Shown here piece after piece: positions 34,595-46,734 of a stretch of 64,000 nucleotides of DNA. A program made the translations under genes and the position numbers. Every line of letters starts with the position of its first letter. Position 1 is the first letter of the stretch. Location: the NCBI GenBank assembly GCA_016648135.1, contig JADDOH010003999.1, positions 28,239 through 92,238 of the forward strand, in the 5' to 3' direction. Under the pieces are notes generated by a model that was not told the DNA's origin, made no database searches, and saw nothing but the letters and a program-made list of their open reading frames with translations. The stretch is from Agrypnia vestita. Lineage: Eukaryota; Arthropoda; Insecta; Trichoptera; Phryganeidae.

Positions 34595-35790
34595 CTAACT
34601 GAAATTTATCGATACACAGTCTGTTCCAATAATTTTGATTTGTTTTAAAAATTAAAACTAGCTCGAAAATTTCGAAGTATTAATGAAAAACTCAATATAA
34701 ATATAACTCTTAAAAAATTACAATGTGTTATTAAATAAGCCATACTACATTAAAATTGTTTGGTAAAATATGTTCTTACTTGAGGTGAAGGTAATTTATT
34801 ATTTAGCGTGGGAACAATAAATTCCAGTGTTTTCGATCCACACTGTAATTTTGGAAGTTGTTTATTCCAAATTAAGAGGACAATGTGTGTTTTATTCCAT
34901 GTTAAACTACCCTACACAAATATGTTTTTATTTGTTCAACAAAAGCAGTGACAACCTATTTTCAAAAATAGGTAAAACGATAACAACTTTTTTTTTTGTT
35001 TTTTAATATAATTTTTTTCCTGTTCCTGTCTTCCTTACAGATACTAAAAAACTGCAATAACTTAACGAAGAAAATTACTTATCTCGAGTTGCAACACTGA
35101 AATATTCCACATAATTGCAGAGATATTTCAGCAAGTCGTTAATTAACAAAAAATGAGGTTTCAGTGTAACAAACCAAATATAATAAATGTTATCTTCCAG
35201 GACTATATAATTAGGATCAACATCCGCGCATTTAATTTTACAACAGCAGTTTAGGGGAATCGTATGAAAAACATCTTTGACCTTTTTAGATCGTTTGAGC
35301 TTAATTTAGCCTTTTCTTTGTTCTATCTTAATATTGTTCCCTAGCATGGCTTTGTGGGACAGTCTTAAAGAGTCGGTTACGGACTAAGATAGAGAAAAAT
35401 AAAAATATAAATGTCTTGCTGCAAAAAGAAGATAACATCACATGACATTTTAAAGGTATCTGGCAAAGCATTTTACTGATATGTTCCATGTTCCAGTTTC
35501 GAAGATAGCTAGCAGTATGGTGATTATTCGGTAGTAGTGTTTTTTATTAATTATTTTTTATATTGTAGCTAGGAAAAAACTAACGTTACCAATTGTCGCG
35601 AAACCGTACTGGGCTTTGTCGGACATCATTAGGATTATTATCAAATAAATTTAAATTATAAATGTTAGTAAACGCATTAGTCTTAAAATCGCCATGGATA
35701 TGAATTTTGCCTAAAGAGAGTTACTTTTAGAACACTTAGGATGAAAATTAATAGAAAGCTTGGATGGTATATTTTCAGGGCAGTGTTATA
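34595..35790. other. Unassigned stretch
   Basis: AT-rich, no feature recognised. Confidence 0.4.
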
Positions 35791-36119
35791 TTTTATTTTA
35801 TTAATTTATTTTACGCCTTTCAAGTCTCTTACAAACAATAAATGTATGGTATTACAACATCAAACAATAAAACAAACTGTGTACAGAAGGTATAAGAAGT
35901 TTTATGCATGGTTAGTATAACTATGTATTACACAAAATAACTTCAAATACCACATTAAAAATTCACACAGAGCTGCCCACGAAAGCTGGCACATAAAAAT
36001 AAGTGAGATGTTAGTAGTTAGCGTTAAGCATTAAGTCATAATCAATGTTACTCGACTGTATGCACAGTTCGAAATTGACAAACCGCAGAAATTAATGTTG
36101 TAATCTCTCAAGATTACTT

Positions 36120-36995
36120 AAATGAACAGCATAATGAGGGCTCCAAACAACTGAATTAAAATCTAATACTAGTCAAATTAGACTCTCAAATAATGATCTA
36201 AAAAATTCATTTTATTTTAAAACTTTGCTTAATCTAAGTAAGATACTTCTAGGTTCTATGTGGGTAAATAAGGTTCTACTTAGCATGAGGCTATTTTGAG
36301 CAAAACAATTATGTCTACTAATTTGAGACGTTTTTGTGAAGGTAGCACCTTTTAGTGTTTTTTCACTGCTTGAAGATATTTCTTTCATGTAAAATACAGT
36401 TTCAGACGATAACACATGTACTTGATAAATTTATACTGAATTTTTTCGATACGCGATATTTGCAAATTATACCTAGGTTTCAGATTTGTGATGCGTATTC
36501 TAAATTACTATGCACAATTGTGCGATAGAAGATTTTAGGGTCTCTGCCATGGTCCATGAGGTAGAACTACGCATTACGAAGCCCAGCATATAAAAAGCCT
36601 TTTTTACAATGTCATAAACGTTGGTATCAAAGAGAAATTTGCTAGCGCAGTAACCACCTTAATCCCACACATATGATGAACGTTAGAAATTTTGATCCTT
36701 TAATATGTGGTTTGTACATTAAGTTGTGTATTTGCGACTTAATGAGATAAATGAAAATTTAGAAGGATTAAGGTCCAAACTGTTGGAGGTTCTATATTCT
36801 TCCAGAAAATTAGGATCTGACTGAAGATCGAAGACATCTGCTTTAATTTTGATAATTGTAAAGATTTTTATGTCATCAGGAAAACATAGCGGGTGAGTTA
36901 AGGAACAACATTCACAAAAATCATGAAAAGCAAAGTTCCTAGAAGGGACATTTGAGGTTCCCCGCTGGGTACCAATACATATCTAGAAAAATAGT
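36120..36995 (-). pseudogene. Jockey/CR1-type non-LTR reverse transcriptase remnant
   Basis: The minus strand reads, from high coordinates down, GTQRGTSNVPSRNFAFHDFC, then LTHPLCFPDDIKIFTIIKIK, EEYRTSNSLDLNPSKFSFIS and LSRKYTT. After a gap it gives KGFLYAGLRN, KIFYRTIVHSNLEYASQI and RVSKKFSI. These match GVPQGSVLGPLLFxIFINDL, the FADD catalytic box (here FPDD, so dead), LNGLxLNxxKCxxIxFxRK and LVRSxLEYASxVW...RIExVQKKF of the Jockey superfamily, in correct order and spacing. Stops and frame changes follow. The 3' part probably continues to about 35800. Confidence 0.85.
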
Positions 36996-36999
36996 TATT

Positions 37000-37375
37000 A
37001 ACTACCATTGACAACAAAAAGGATGACTTTTATTTGAACGTATTATATTTGGATAAATAATCAAAATTAAATATTTATCAAACAGAATTCACTCCGAAAC
37101 CTGATGATATTTTTCAATACAAAAGTAATTAATTATATATTAATTGTATATATTATAATAATTATACAATATTTTAATCATTGTGATATGAATATTACGA
37201 AATGTATATCTAATTTTGTTATTTTATTCTAATTATATGCTTAGAAAAAAGTCAGTCTTATTCTGGGAGGAATAAAATTGGTTGTGTACTATTAATTTGA
37301 AGACTTTTGAAGCCACAATATACAGTTTGGAAATCGATCAATATTTGGCAATGTCAGTTTGAGTTCCTTTTTTAT
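37000..37375. other. Unassigned AT-rich stretch
   Basis: No feature recognised. Confidence 0.4.
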
Positions 37376-37377
37376 GG

Positions 37378-37445
37378 ACTTCTTCTTCTGTCTTGCACTG
37401 TTTGCAACTCATTGACTACGTAGGCTGTAGCAATCTTTGAGAGAT
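37378..37445 (-). pseudogene. Short RTE-like 3' fragment
   Basis: 'cttcttctgtcttgcactgt' and 'gactacgtaggctgtagcaa' match the same 3' segment at 49918-49965. Confidence 0.5.
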
Positions 37446-37681
37446 TTTTTGAATTAAAAGTAGGTGTTTTACGGAGTCTGTGATTGTCTCATTGGGATAA
37501 CTATGAGAGATATATGAGACCAGGCAGAGGTAGACGAGAGATGAAATATTAAGATATATCAACCGATAATAAGCTTATTGGGTAAAGTTATTTTTTTATT
37601 ACAAAAACGTCCGATGTACATTATTAGCGTTCGTCCTAGAACGGATTTAAAATAGAGTAACTAAATAAAACTAGCAATTAA

Positions 37682-38614
37682 GGGGGGGGGTAAGGTTTTT
37701 AACTTTTTTTTTTACATTTTATTTTTAATTTTTTAAATGAATGAATAACATCGCAAGAATATTGTGTCAAAATTTCAAGTCAATCGGAGCAAAACTGACG
37801 AAGTTATGAACATTTGAGCGATACTCAGACTGATTTTCTATACCCTCCTTACCTGCTCGGGCAGCTAAGAGACGCGTGCTCACCTTGAGGACTAACCGGA
37901 CGTGCCTATTTTATCGAATAGTTTTTGCGTAACAAGGAACAAAGATGCTGATGAGAAACTCTTTGTCGATGTGAGCATGGCATCGACGATTTATGTGTAG
38001 TATAATAATAGTGTTTGAAGTTTTTATTTTTGAATTTTACAGTTGGTGCAAAAACTTTAAAGTCGTTTTTCCCCTCCCCCACATCTCACGTTTTCAAAGT
38101 CGGTGTCCATCATAACTTCAAAACTACTACACCGATTCTTTTGAAATTTTGAACACTATTTCTGTATATAATTTACGAGGTAACGCTGGAGATTTTTTTT
38201 CAAATTTGTTATTAATTTTTATTTTTTAATAACAAATTAGTCGATATTTTTCGCAAAAATCGCGTTTTTCCCTTCAAAGTGTTTCAAAAAATTGAAAAAT
38301 TGAAATTTCAAAAAACCCTCCCAGCTTTACCTGGAAAAACCTATTATCTAACGAATGAACTTTGATTTTTTGATTTCACATGATCTAGCACCAAGTTATG
38401 ATGGACACCGCAATTCTACTTTTTTCCGAGGTACGTCCGAATAATTGCTGCCATTGCCGTATATTTTAACGTTTCGTCTTGAAAATTTTACACAATATTT
38501 TTCAAATGTCATACTTTAATGTACAATTGGTTTTAATAAAAAGATTTTAATTGTGTCGTCACAAAAATTCACAAAAACAAGCCTTTTTTTGTACGAATTA
38601 ACCTTACCCCGCCC
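37682..38614. mobile_element. TTAA-flanked terminal-inverted-repeat element
   Basis: Left end GGGGGGGGGTAAGGTTTT and right end (complement) GGGCGGGGTAAGGTTAAT form inverted ends. Both are flanked by TTAA (37678-37681 and 38615-38618). TTAA duplication is typical of piggyBac and of Kolobok-type elements. The interior has no transposase frame. It contains a second, perfect 18-bp inverted repeat, cggtgtccatcataactt, at 38101-38118 and 38393-38410. Confidence 0.75.
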
Positions 38615-38618
38615 TTAA

Positions 38619-38770
38619 GCAATGGCTCTGGCCGATGAATTGCTGCTAGGTCTTGCGGACGGCTATATTACGCGTCCATTGGTGTCTGCAACTGGCAATC
38701 GGCTATACTGGCTGCTGCGTGAGTGATAGTGACCACCGCGCGGCTATCAGTCGCTCATTGCCTGTTGCTT
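38619..38770. other. GC-richer patch beside the TTAA element
   Basis: 'caatggctctggccgatgaa' to 'cagtcgctcattgcctgttg'. Open on the plus strand for 60 codons but without recognisable family. Confidence 0.25.
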
Positions 38771-38774
38771 TTAA

Positions 38775-39480
38775 TTCGATTTGGTTATTTTTTGAAGCTG
38801 GCAATGGCGACAACGCATTACTTGATACATTTTAAGCACAATCATAATATAAATTACCTTAACATCGACGTGTATGCGTTCAAGTTTGATACATTTTCAA
38901 CCGCACGTTTATTCTTACGTTGAAATTGAATGTCAAACATATACTTGCCTGCAGAAAAAATAGATTGACGTTTGAAAATATATTTCGCCTTAAAGTAAGT
39001 TGAATGTTAAAAAATGTATATATAATATTTTTTTGCATGAATTAATATCCATTTATATTTTAAAATAATCTATACAACTAGTTTCTTTAAAAAAATTCAT
39101 ACGATTTGGCTATAAAGATAACAAATAACTTTTTAAGCATAAGAATAATAACGAGTATTTGAAAGCTTTCTGCAATATTTAAATAGTACGCGGCATGAAA
39201 GATATCGTAGATATTAGAAAATAAGGATAGTTCTATAATTCGTTACGTAAAAAATAACGTTGGTCTAAAAAATGCTCCATCTTTAAAATTATAAGCGCCC
39301 CAAGTTTTGCAATAAAGCACTTCAGTTTGCCAGCAATAAATAAAGTAAGTGTATATTTTAGAAAGAAAAGCCGTGTGTTTCGGGCGAATCCCCCGCGATA
39401 TTTAAAACGTAACAAGTTTTTCAATTTGCTTGTTTCTTTATCTGAAACTTCGCGAAGAATTTAAATTGTAAACTTCATGT
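38775..39480. other. Unassigned AT-rich stretch
   Basis: No feature recognised. Confidence 0.4.
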
Positions 39481-39554
39481 CGGAATTTCATTATGAGGCC
39501 GCCGGAAGAGGAACTGGCTTCTCGCGACGGCCGCGGAAAAAATGCCCGTATTTT

Positions 39555-40205
39555 TGGCGCTCGCCTCGCGCGCCCGGCGGCTATCAAATGTCCCTTTTGT
39601 CTCCTTACTGGGCAAACAGACAAAATAATCGGTGACCAATTGTCAAAACAGCGGATGATTTTAATTTCCAGCTCGCTCGCTCGAGGGACGAATAAATTTT
39701 GTTTGCTTGCGGAAAGCGTTTTACCGAAAATACACGCTGTGAAAATGACAGATGAATTTTCTCATTTTGTCGAAAAAAGATTGCTAGAACAATGTTTACG
39801 TAATAATACGATTTATGCGGGCATAAATAGCGTAACGAGTATTCGAGAGGTGGAGAGAATAGATTGCTTTTTTCAGTTTAATTTATCTTCATTTGAAATT
39901 CGTATTTTGTTTATTTACTAGCTGTAACCCGTCAAAAATGACGGTACTTTGACATGTCGGCTCCTAAGGAATAAGTATTTATTTATTTATAAAATAAAAA
40001 AAAATAAAAAATTACGATGAAGAAGTTACAGACGTGACACGAAGTTACGATGAACGGACGGTCAGACGGACAGATGGACGGACGGACAACGAATTTTTTA
40101 TAATTTACATAGCTGACAGTAAGTATTACTTACACAACATTGTCACACGATTATATAACGACAGGAACTGCACATAATTGAGGAATTTCTAACACTCTTG
40201 AGAAC
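39555..40205. repeat. Segment duplicated at 41940-42400, copy 1
   Basis: Matches copy 2 over 'gcggatgattttaatttcca', 'aaagcgttttaccgaaaa' and, after the Helitron-like insertion, 'acattgtcacacgatt'/'atattatcacaagatt'. Copy 1 keeps a 142-codon plus-strand frame (39493-39921, containing MILISSSLARGTNKFCLLAE) that copy 2 lacks. The preceding 39490-39600 is GC-rich. The repeat's nature is unknown; the frame has no recognised domain. Confidence 0.65.
39918..40107 (-). mobile_element. Helitron-like element inserted in the duplicated segment
   Basis: On the minus strand it ends with hairpin CCGTCA-TTTT-TGACGG, 7 bases, then CTAG|T. The left end is decayed (taaattataaaaaattcg). The paralogous segment at 41940-42400 lacks it and so shows the empty site. 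Confidence 0.7.
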
Positions 40206-40432
40206 AAATTAAAATTTAAGAATAAATTAGCTTTGTGGTTATATATTAATTTTATATTAATTAAAAAAAAACTTCTTTAATACGAGCTAAATGATTTTGT
40301 AGTGACATTATTAATATAATTAATATAGAATATTTTCTATTAAACACTAATTTTTTTTTCAAAACGAGTGGTAAAAACAAGTTTTATTATTGCTAATCAT
40401 ATTAAAAGGAAAAGATTTGTTCAAAATCATTA

Positions 40433-40490
40433 TAAATTGAATAATCAACAATTTCGGGGCCAATTGTCCCTTCATCAGGATACAATGAAT
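40433..40490 (-). ncRNA. Hammerhead-like motif 6
   Basis: Minus strand: CTGATGA, A, GGG ... CCCC, GAAA, TT, GTT. GAT/ATC and CAAT/ATTG can form stem I around an internal loop. The element upstream (40290-40330) matches 13800-13850. Confidence 0.45.
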
Positions 40491-40606
40491 ACCAAAGATA
40501 TAATATCGGAAGTATGAACATTCGTAGAAAAAAAAAAATTAATATATGGCAGTTGAATAATCAATTCGGAATTAAAGTATGTTAATTAACGAATTAATGA
40601 ATTAAT

Positions 40607-40799
40607 GAGTAGCTTGTTGGTCATTGTGGTTAGTATTCTCGCCTCGAGGCCCAAAGGTTGCGGGTTCGAACCTCACTTCAGACCAGCAAGTTAGTCCTAT
40701 TTTCATAGCACAAACATTTTGCTTTGTTTGAAAATAGTAAGTAGTAAGAAAATTGATGTGACATGCATTCCGTGTTCGCATCTCTATTTAAAAAAAAAA
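40607..40799 (+). repeat. SINE family A copy
   Basis: 'gagtagcttgttggtcattg', gggttcgaacctc, 'cagcaagttagtcctatttt' and an A-tail. Nearly full length. Confidence 0.85.
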
Positions 40800-41204
40800 G
40801 TATATAAACGTGAAAACAAAATTAAAAATTTATTAATTGCAAGAAGGATTTAGTTATTTATCATGTTAAAAATGTGTTGATTTAATTAATTTTTTGAATT
40901 TTTTAAACGCTGTTTTACTGGTATTTGTGATCGATAGCATTTTTTTAGCTCTAAAACGTCAGTATCGCCGTATTAATGTGTCGATAATTTAAGAAATTGA
41001 TAAATAACTGTTTCTATACTAGACCAGCTGATTTTTATAGAAAAGATATCGTCAAATTGGTTAAAAGATGAGCTATAGTCCTTAACAATAATGGAGAATA
41101 CATCATTGATCGAAATGTGATAATTTAAGAATATTTTGAGTTTGTCCGAATTTTTTTGAATACTGTACTGGATTTTTGTCACAGAGACATTATTAATCAA
41201 AATA

Positions 41205-41570
41205 TATTATAGATGTCTCACAGAGACGAAATTATATTTTTTTTGGAAAATTTACAATCATTAAAAATAGATGTCATTAGTGACATCTGTGGTCATTCAA
41301 GAGGAATGAAAAAACTTTGAATGCCGGTCGCGCCAACGATTATTACAACACATATACGGAACATGGCGTAAAATTTTAATATACACAACTTCCAAAAACT
41401 TGATAGACATGGTATTCTATCTTGTGTGGAAATGGTGAACGTTACATTGTGTCAAGTGATCACTTAAGCCAGCCGTACGATAGGTCGTAAGCCCTGTGAA
41501 TACCCAAAGACTTCCTTACCTATTTTCTCATAAAAAAATATAATTTCGTCTCTGTGACACATCTATAATA
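41205..41570. mobile_element. MITE family G, full-length copy
   Basis: 366 bp with 39-bp terminal inverted repeats starting TATTATAGATGTCTCACAGA, one mismatch between arms. A second, internal inverted word surrounds tagatgtcattagtgacatc. No coding. Related copies at 53327-53710 (full) and 3203, 23238 and 63084 (partial). Confidence 0.88.
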
Positions 41571-41939
41571 TACATATATTGATGTTTTTAGTTGAAATTT
41601 TTGATTTTATTCTTAATTCTCTACATTAAAATATCCGTCACTAACGCTACGAGATTGTGCAAATAATAGGGTATAAAATAATGAGATATAAAATGAAAAA
41701 AAGTTATTGTCTATTTCACAATGTCGCTACCAGATGGCGTAAATACTAATGAGGTTTAAAATAATATTAGGGTATAAAGAGAAAAAAAGTATGCAAAATC
41801 TTTTATGTAAGAAGGTCATTAATAATACCAAGATGCTATGCTAGATTACGCTGTTTTTACAGCCTTGATCCGTGGCCAAAATATTAAGTAAAAGTGTATT
41901 TTTGACGGGTTAAAGTGGTAATAAAAAGTTCATATATTT

Positions 41940-42400
41940 TCGTTCACTCCAGTGCCAGACGGCTATCTAAACCCTCGTCTGTCTCTTAACTAAACAAATA
42001 AACAAAATAATTGCTGACCAATTGGTGAAATAGCGGATGATTTTAATTTCCAGTTCGCCTGCTAGGGAGATGAATAAATTGTGTTTGCGTGTGAAAAGCG
42101 TTTTACCGAAAAAAAAACGCCGTGAAAATCACCGATGACATTTCTCATTTTGTTGAAAAAATGGCTAAAACAATATTTATTCGGTAATTAAATTTTTGTA
42201 GGCATAAATATCATGACAATTATTTTGTAGAGGACAAAGAGAATTTTTTTTATTAGTGGATCTATCTGCAACTTACGTCCATATTTTTCATTTAGTTAAA
42301 GGTAACAGTAAGCCGTTACTAATACAATATTATCACAAGATTCTATAAAGATAGGATTTGCACAAAATCAAAGATTTCCCGACACTTTGGAAGTCTTAGA
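41940..42400. repeat. Segment duplicated at 39555-40205, copy 2
   Basis: The empty-site version of copy 1; several small indels close the frame that is open in copy 1. Confidence 0.65.
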
Positions 42401-42404
42401 GTAA

Positions 42405-42945
42405 TTTGGAAACATTTAGAAACCCGTAGAATGCACGGAAATATACGAGAATATTCCATAAGTTGAGGAACTTATATGAACAAGCAACACCATCACTACG
42501 GAATCGTTTGTTTTGACAGGTTAGTGCGACACTATAGATTCCGAGTGAATAGGAACGAGCGAAGTATGATCCAAGCGAACATAGTGTAAGGAGTATAAAA
42601 TGTACCTACGTAGAGAATATTTTCGAGTGCGAATTATGAAATAGTGTTTCAAGTTAAATTTATTTAAATGTTATGTTTTTATTTATTTATTACGGAATAA
42701 ATCTTTCTTAAACATTATAATAGTAATATATAAGCAACAAACAATTTTATAGCTTAATAATTATTATCTATGTGAAATATGCTAGGATAAAATTAACACG
42801 TTCAATACTGTCTATTTACACTCTTATATCTATTATATTTTGAAACAAACAAATAAATAAATAAATAAATGGTAAGTCATTGAATATGAAGAATATATTA
42901 AGAAATTAGATAATTAATTTATGTTGACTGTAACACGGGTATAAG
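42405..42945. other. Unassigned stretch after the duplication
   Basis: 42410-42600 has repeated ggaa/ttcc words resembling 5510-5640. The copies therefore probably belong to one larger, unrecognised element. Confidence 0.3.
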
Positions 42946-42949
42946 GATG

Positions 42950-43165
42950 AATTATTTTCAATATATTAAAAAAAACACATTGTTATTGTGAAGTTGCAAT
43001 TTCAAAACAAAGTTCTGTGAATTATCAAACAAATTTTTATTAATCAATTAGAAAAGAAGTGCAGAAAAATCAAATTAACAAAAAAATATAAATTAGATAA
43101 CGCGCCATCCCCGGATAGAATGCAGGTCCATTGGTTCGAATCCCGGTTTTTTCGTCAATTTGTTT
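42950..43165. mobile_element. Foldback family B, one-armed copy
   Basis: 'cacattgttattgtgaagtt' and 'ttattaatcaattagaaaag' match, inverted, 54360-54450. It ends with the tRNA-like 'ggttcgaatcccggtttttt'. Confidence 0.6.
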
Positions 43166-43324
43166 TTTGCGAAATAGCAATATTAAAGAGGCTAATATCG
43201 ATACAAATATCACTGAATGCCTTGTAGATTTGGTTCAAATTGTAATATAAATTAAATATATAAAGATAGCATTTCAGGACAAAATATTACATTTTAATCA
43301 CACAACCTACGCAAATAATATATT

Positions 43325-43500
43325 TTTGGTTCAATGATTAAGACACCCGCCTGGTAATTTAGTTGGTGATTTAGGGGATTCGATCCTCAGGGAGTCGCTG
43401 AGTAAAACCTATTTTCATATTAAAAGAGTTTAATTTGAAAACATTAAGAAGAGTCACACAATAAAAAGAAGTGCGTCCCACGTACATATTTCTATGTTTT
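43325..43500 (+). repeat. tRNA-derived SINE (type 3)
   Basis: 'tcaatgattaagacacccgc' (A-box region) and gggattcgatcctc (B box). The body shares 'cctattttcatattaaaaga' loosely with SINE family A. Confidence 0.6.
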
Positions 43501-43504
43501 TAAA

Positions 43505-44120
43505 ATAAATTATTTTTATTTATTTGACAACGCTCCGTATAAATTTTTCCTGATTTCTCAAGGGTGCTTACGCATTTAAATAATAGATAAAATCCGCCGC
43601 ACTGGCAACCCTAATGCGCGTCATGATTTGCAACTGTCACAAACAGCCTTTGGAGATAAAATAAAAAAGGTCGTAAACACTGGCTGAAATCGCGGAATAA
43701 ATTACCAAAGAAATATATTATCATCCTGTCCTCTTAGCATAATGCCGTGATATTAGAAATTAAAACGATGAATGCTGTGTGGAAGAAGAAGCCAAAAACT
43801 ATTTTTCTCTCAAGAAGGCTCGTTTTTGTCGTACAGACCATGTTGCGCAGTTACTCATGCAGTGGAGGTTCATTTGAAAGCGGCTAACGATCGCTCAATA
43901 TAATTAAATTAAGCAATTCCCTGCGGAAGATCTTTTACCGCCCTTGTGAAGGACCACAATTTAGTACCGAGACGGTACTTCAAATGGCTATGCTATGCTA
44001 TAATATTTAATGACAGATTCTAAGTAAACAGTTATTAAGATATGTATTTAAAGACGTTTCTACAAGAGAGACATGATTGTTTTTGTTATCACACGATATA
44101 TAAATTTTTAATTTTTTTTT
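43505..44120. other. Unassigned stretch
   Basis: 43560-43980 is less AT-rich. 'cttagcataatgccgtgata' recalls the Penelope-like end word. No frame assignable. Confidence 0.3.
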
Positions 44121-44124
44121 TATA

Positions 44125-44309
44125 TATATTTTTAAAAAAGAAATGCGGACACGGAATACGTGTCATCAATATTCGTACTATTTTCAAATTAAGCTAAACG
44201 CTTGTTCTATGAAAATAGGACTAACTTGCTGGTTTGGAGTGAGGTTCGAACCCACGACCTTTGGATCACGAGGCATGAGTCCTAACCACAACACTAACAA
44301 GCTACTCTA
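44125..44309 (-). repeat. SINE family A copy
   Basis: 'gcggacacggaatacgtgtc' through 'gtgaggttcgaacccacgac' and 'caacactaacaagctac'. Confidence 0.85.
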
Positions 44310-44314
44310 GATCG

Positions 44315-46390
44315 TGTATTATTTATTTGAATTTAACTTCTATATATGGATTAATAAAGCTTAATTGGGAAACTCGGCTATTATGGCAGACATTTACGTA
44401 TGAAGTGTTTGTTATAGCTCCCCTAACAGTTGATTGAGGAACACCGATGTAGAAGTATAAAGGAATAATTCACACCCTACCAGGAGAATCTTGTGTGCCA
44501 GCAATAGAAGGTTCAGTTAAATAAGGAATAAGACTGCGCAGCTTAAGCACTGAAGTTTACTGAATAGTTTCGAAGTTAACGGCAAAAATTAGCTTACAAT
44601 ATTTAATGCTACTACTAGTTGAACGACAATAGATGGAACGGCTAGCAGAAGATAGTAATATCCGCATAAATTTCCATCCAAATTATGGATATAATAATTA
44701 CCACAGAATCCTTAGAGTTTTTTTTTATCAATTTGCGGCTTAATTGTGATATTGTGACATGTGACGGCTTAATTGTAAATTTCACAATTTCTTCTCTGAT
44801 TCTTTTCAATACTTGATTTTCCATTGGATAATTTGCTTTGACTTTCCCTTAATGTTGATCCAAAAGAAAAAGTCACCTAACACGCTGAATCATTTGATTT
44901 TATCCTTCTACAAATAATACTCACCATGTTTTCTCTATGGAAGTCGTAACTGTCAAAAATGAGATTAAAGGACGTCTTCAATAATCATATTACGAGAAGT
45001 GTTTAAAATATAAAAAAAGAAGAACAATTTATATATTTATAATATTCAGCTTAATCCAAGAAATTTGGCGTTTAGTGTTTGATATTTAACTATTATTACA
45101 TGATTTTATGCTCCCTAAGAGGGATGCTAGTTAAATGTTGCGATAATAAAAATACTCTTCCAAAGTCTAGACTGCTTTAACTATTTGATAATAAAGAGAA
45201 TGACTTAAAGTTTAAGAATCTGTCATAAATTTCGTTGTTAGATGTAAGATCGGGTCTCTTGTACCGAATAGACATTAGTCAAACCTATAGTTAGTACGTG
45301 GAGGAGAGAGCTGTTTGAGTAAATCTAGGGCCTCAAAGTGTTTATATTAAATATAACATCGCAAAATTGATGCTGAAATTTTCATTAAAATCTAAAAAAA
45401 ATTTGAATTGTAATATTCGTATAAAATTTAATGAAATTGTCAATTACTGAAATTCAATAACCGAGCAGTTCATTTATCATTTATAATTTTGTATTGTATA
45501 GTAACAGTGAAAAAAAATTTTTCTAAGATGTCTTAGCTCTCCTTGACTATTGAGACTATTAAGAAAAGATGAGAAGACAACAACATAAAAAAAATACATT
45601 ATGCTTATTTGTGTTTTTTAATGCCAGATACTGGAATATTATTGATTATTTTTTAAATGAACGAGACAATTTTTTTTTCGAATATAAATATATAAGCATT
45701 AAAATCTCTTCACGGTTAAATATTAATATATTTAACCGATAGCAATTCTTATAAGAGACCACATCTGTGATATTATGGTGATTGAATAATGTGCTTAATG
45801 TTTCATGTTCCCTTTTTTAATAAGATTTTTTATCTGTTGATAAAAAACTGTCATTGATGGAAGTTCTAGTTTGTATTGTATACTTTGAAGAAGGTACACA
45901 ACAAGATATACAAATAGCACGTGGTTTTTAGTAGCATAATTTGAAGTAAGCTCTGGTTGTAAAAATGATAACTTTTCACTGCTAAAAGCGAAGCATTTTT
46001 TTAATGCGCTCATAATATGACGCAAAATACTTCCTCTTCCTTCGAAATCATGACAAAAATTAATATATAACATATTAGAGGCTCATTGAACATCAAATAG
46101 GGTTAGTAAGAAATCCAAAAATTAACAGCTGTTTTTCGAACTTTTGTGTTTTTCGAAAAATAAGCGGCGTGCCATTAATACTCAGTCGGACGTAGATCCG
46201 CTGAAAGTGTCCAACCCATGAAGCGTGGAACTGAGAAAATGGCTTATAAAAATTTGAACCTACAAAAATCTCATACCTCTATATTTAAATCATTATTGCT
46301 AATTTTTTTTATAGGACTCATTTTTATTTCACAGAAAAAACTTTTAAATATCAAGATATGATGCAGTTTTATAGTTTGAAAACTAAATAT
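44315..46390. other. Unassigned stretch
   Basis: AT-rich; minus frames of 60-92 codons at 44642-44824 and 45795-46073 have no recognisable domain. Nothing else seen. Confidence 0.35.
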
Positions 46391-46429
46391 CTTCTGGTTT
46401 GTGTCTTCTGGGGTATTATGCCGCGTTTT

Positions 46430-46495
46430 TACGACTTTTCTGGCTGACGTTTCGAAACCCATTGTGGGGTCCATCATCAGGGCTGATGTGTTGTT
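46430..46495 (-). ncRNA. Hammerhead-like motif 8
   Basis: Minus strand: CTGATGA, T, GGACCC..GGGTTT (with wobble pairs), GAAAC, palindrome ACGT, GTC. Stem I does not pair well here (cagcc against agcc), so this copy may be inactive. The Penelope-like word at 46400-46425 follows. Confidence 0.45.
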
Positions 46496-46734
46496 GTGGT
46501 TAAGTCTTAGCGTTGCTTTCAATACCGTGTCGATTGCAGAGTGAGAACGTTGTCTGTGTTGTGTTAAGTATTGGCTAGCAATGCCATGTCGAAAGCTTGG
46601 TGTTTCTGGGTTTATGTGTTACGTGGCAATACCGTGTCAGAGTCAAGTGTTGTCTTGTATTGTGTGTATGTCTCATCTTTTTTCTGATCACTATCTCTGC
46701 GGAATCTGCGACGAGATTGACTTCGAAGCGCGAG

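Noticed and set aside
36872..36880. CTGATGA word on the minus strand as a further hammerhead-like motif
   Set aside because: It is the PDD codons of the reverse transcriptase catalytic box; no stem or GAAAC follows.
39493..39921. 142-codon plus-strand frame as a gene
   Set aside because: The paralogous segment at 41940-42400 carries frame-breaking indels and no domain is recognised; kept only as part of a repeat.
45795..46073. 92-codon minus frame, looked at as a possible transposase tail
   Set aside because: No catalytic or dimerisation motif could be aligned.
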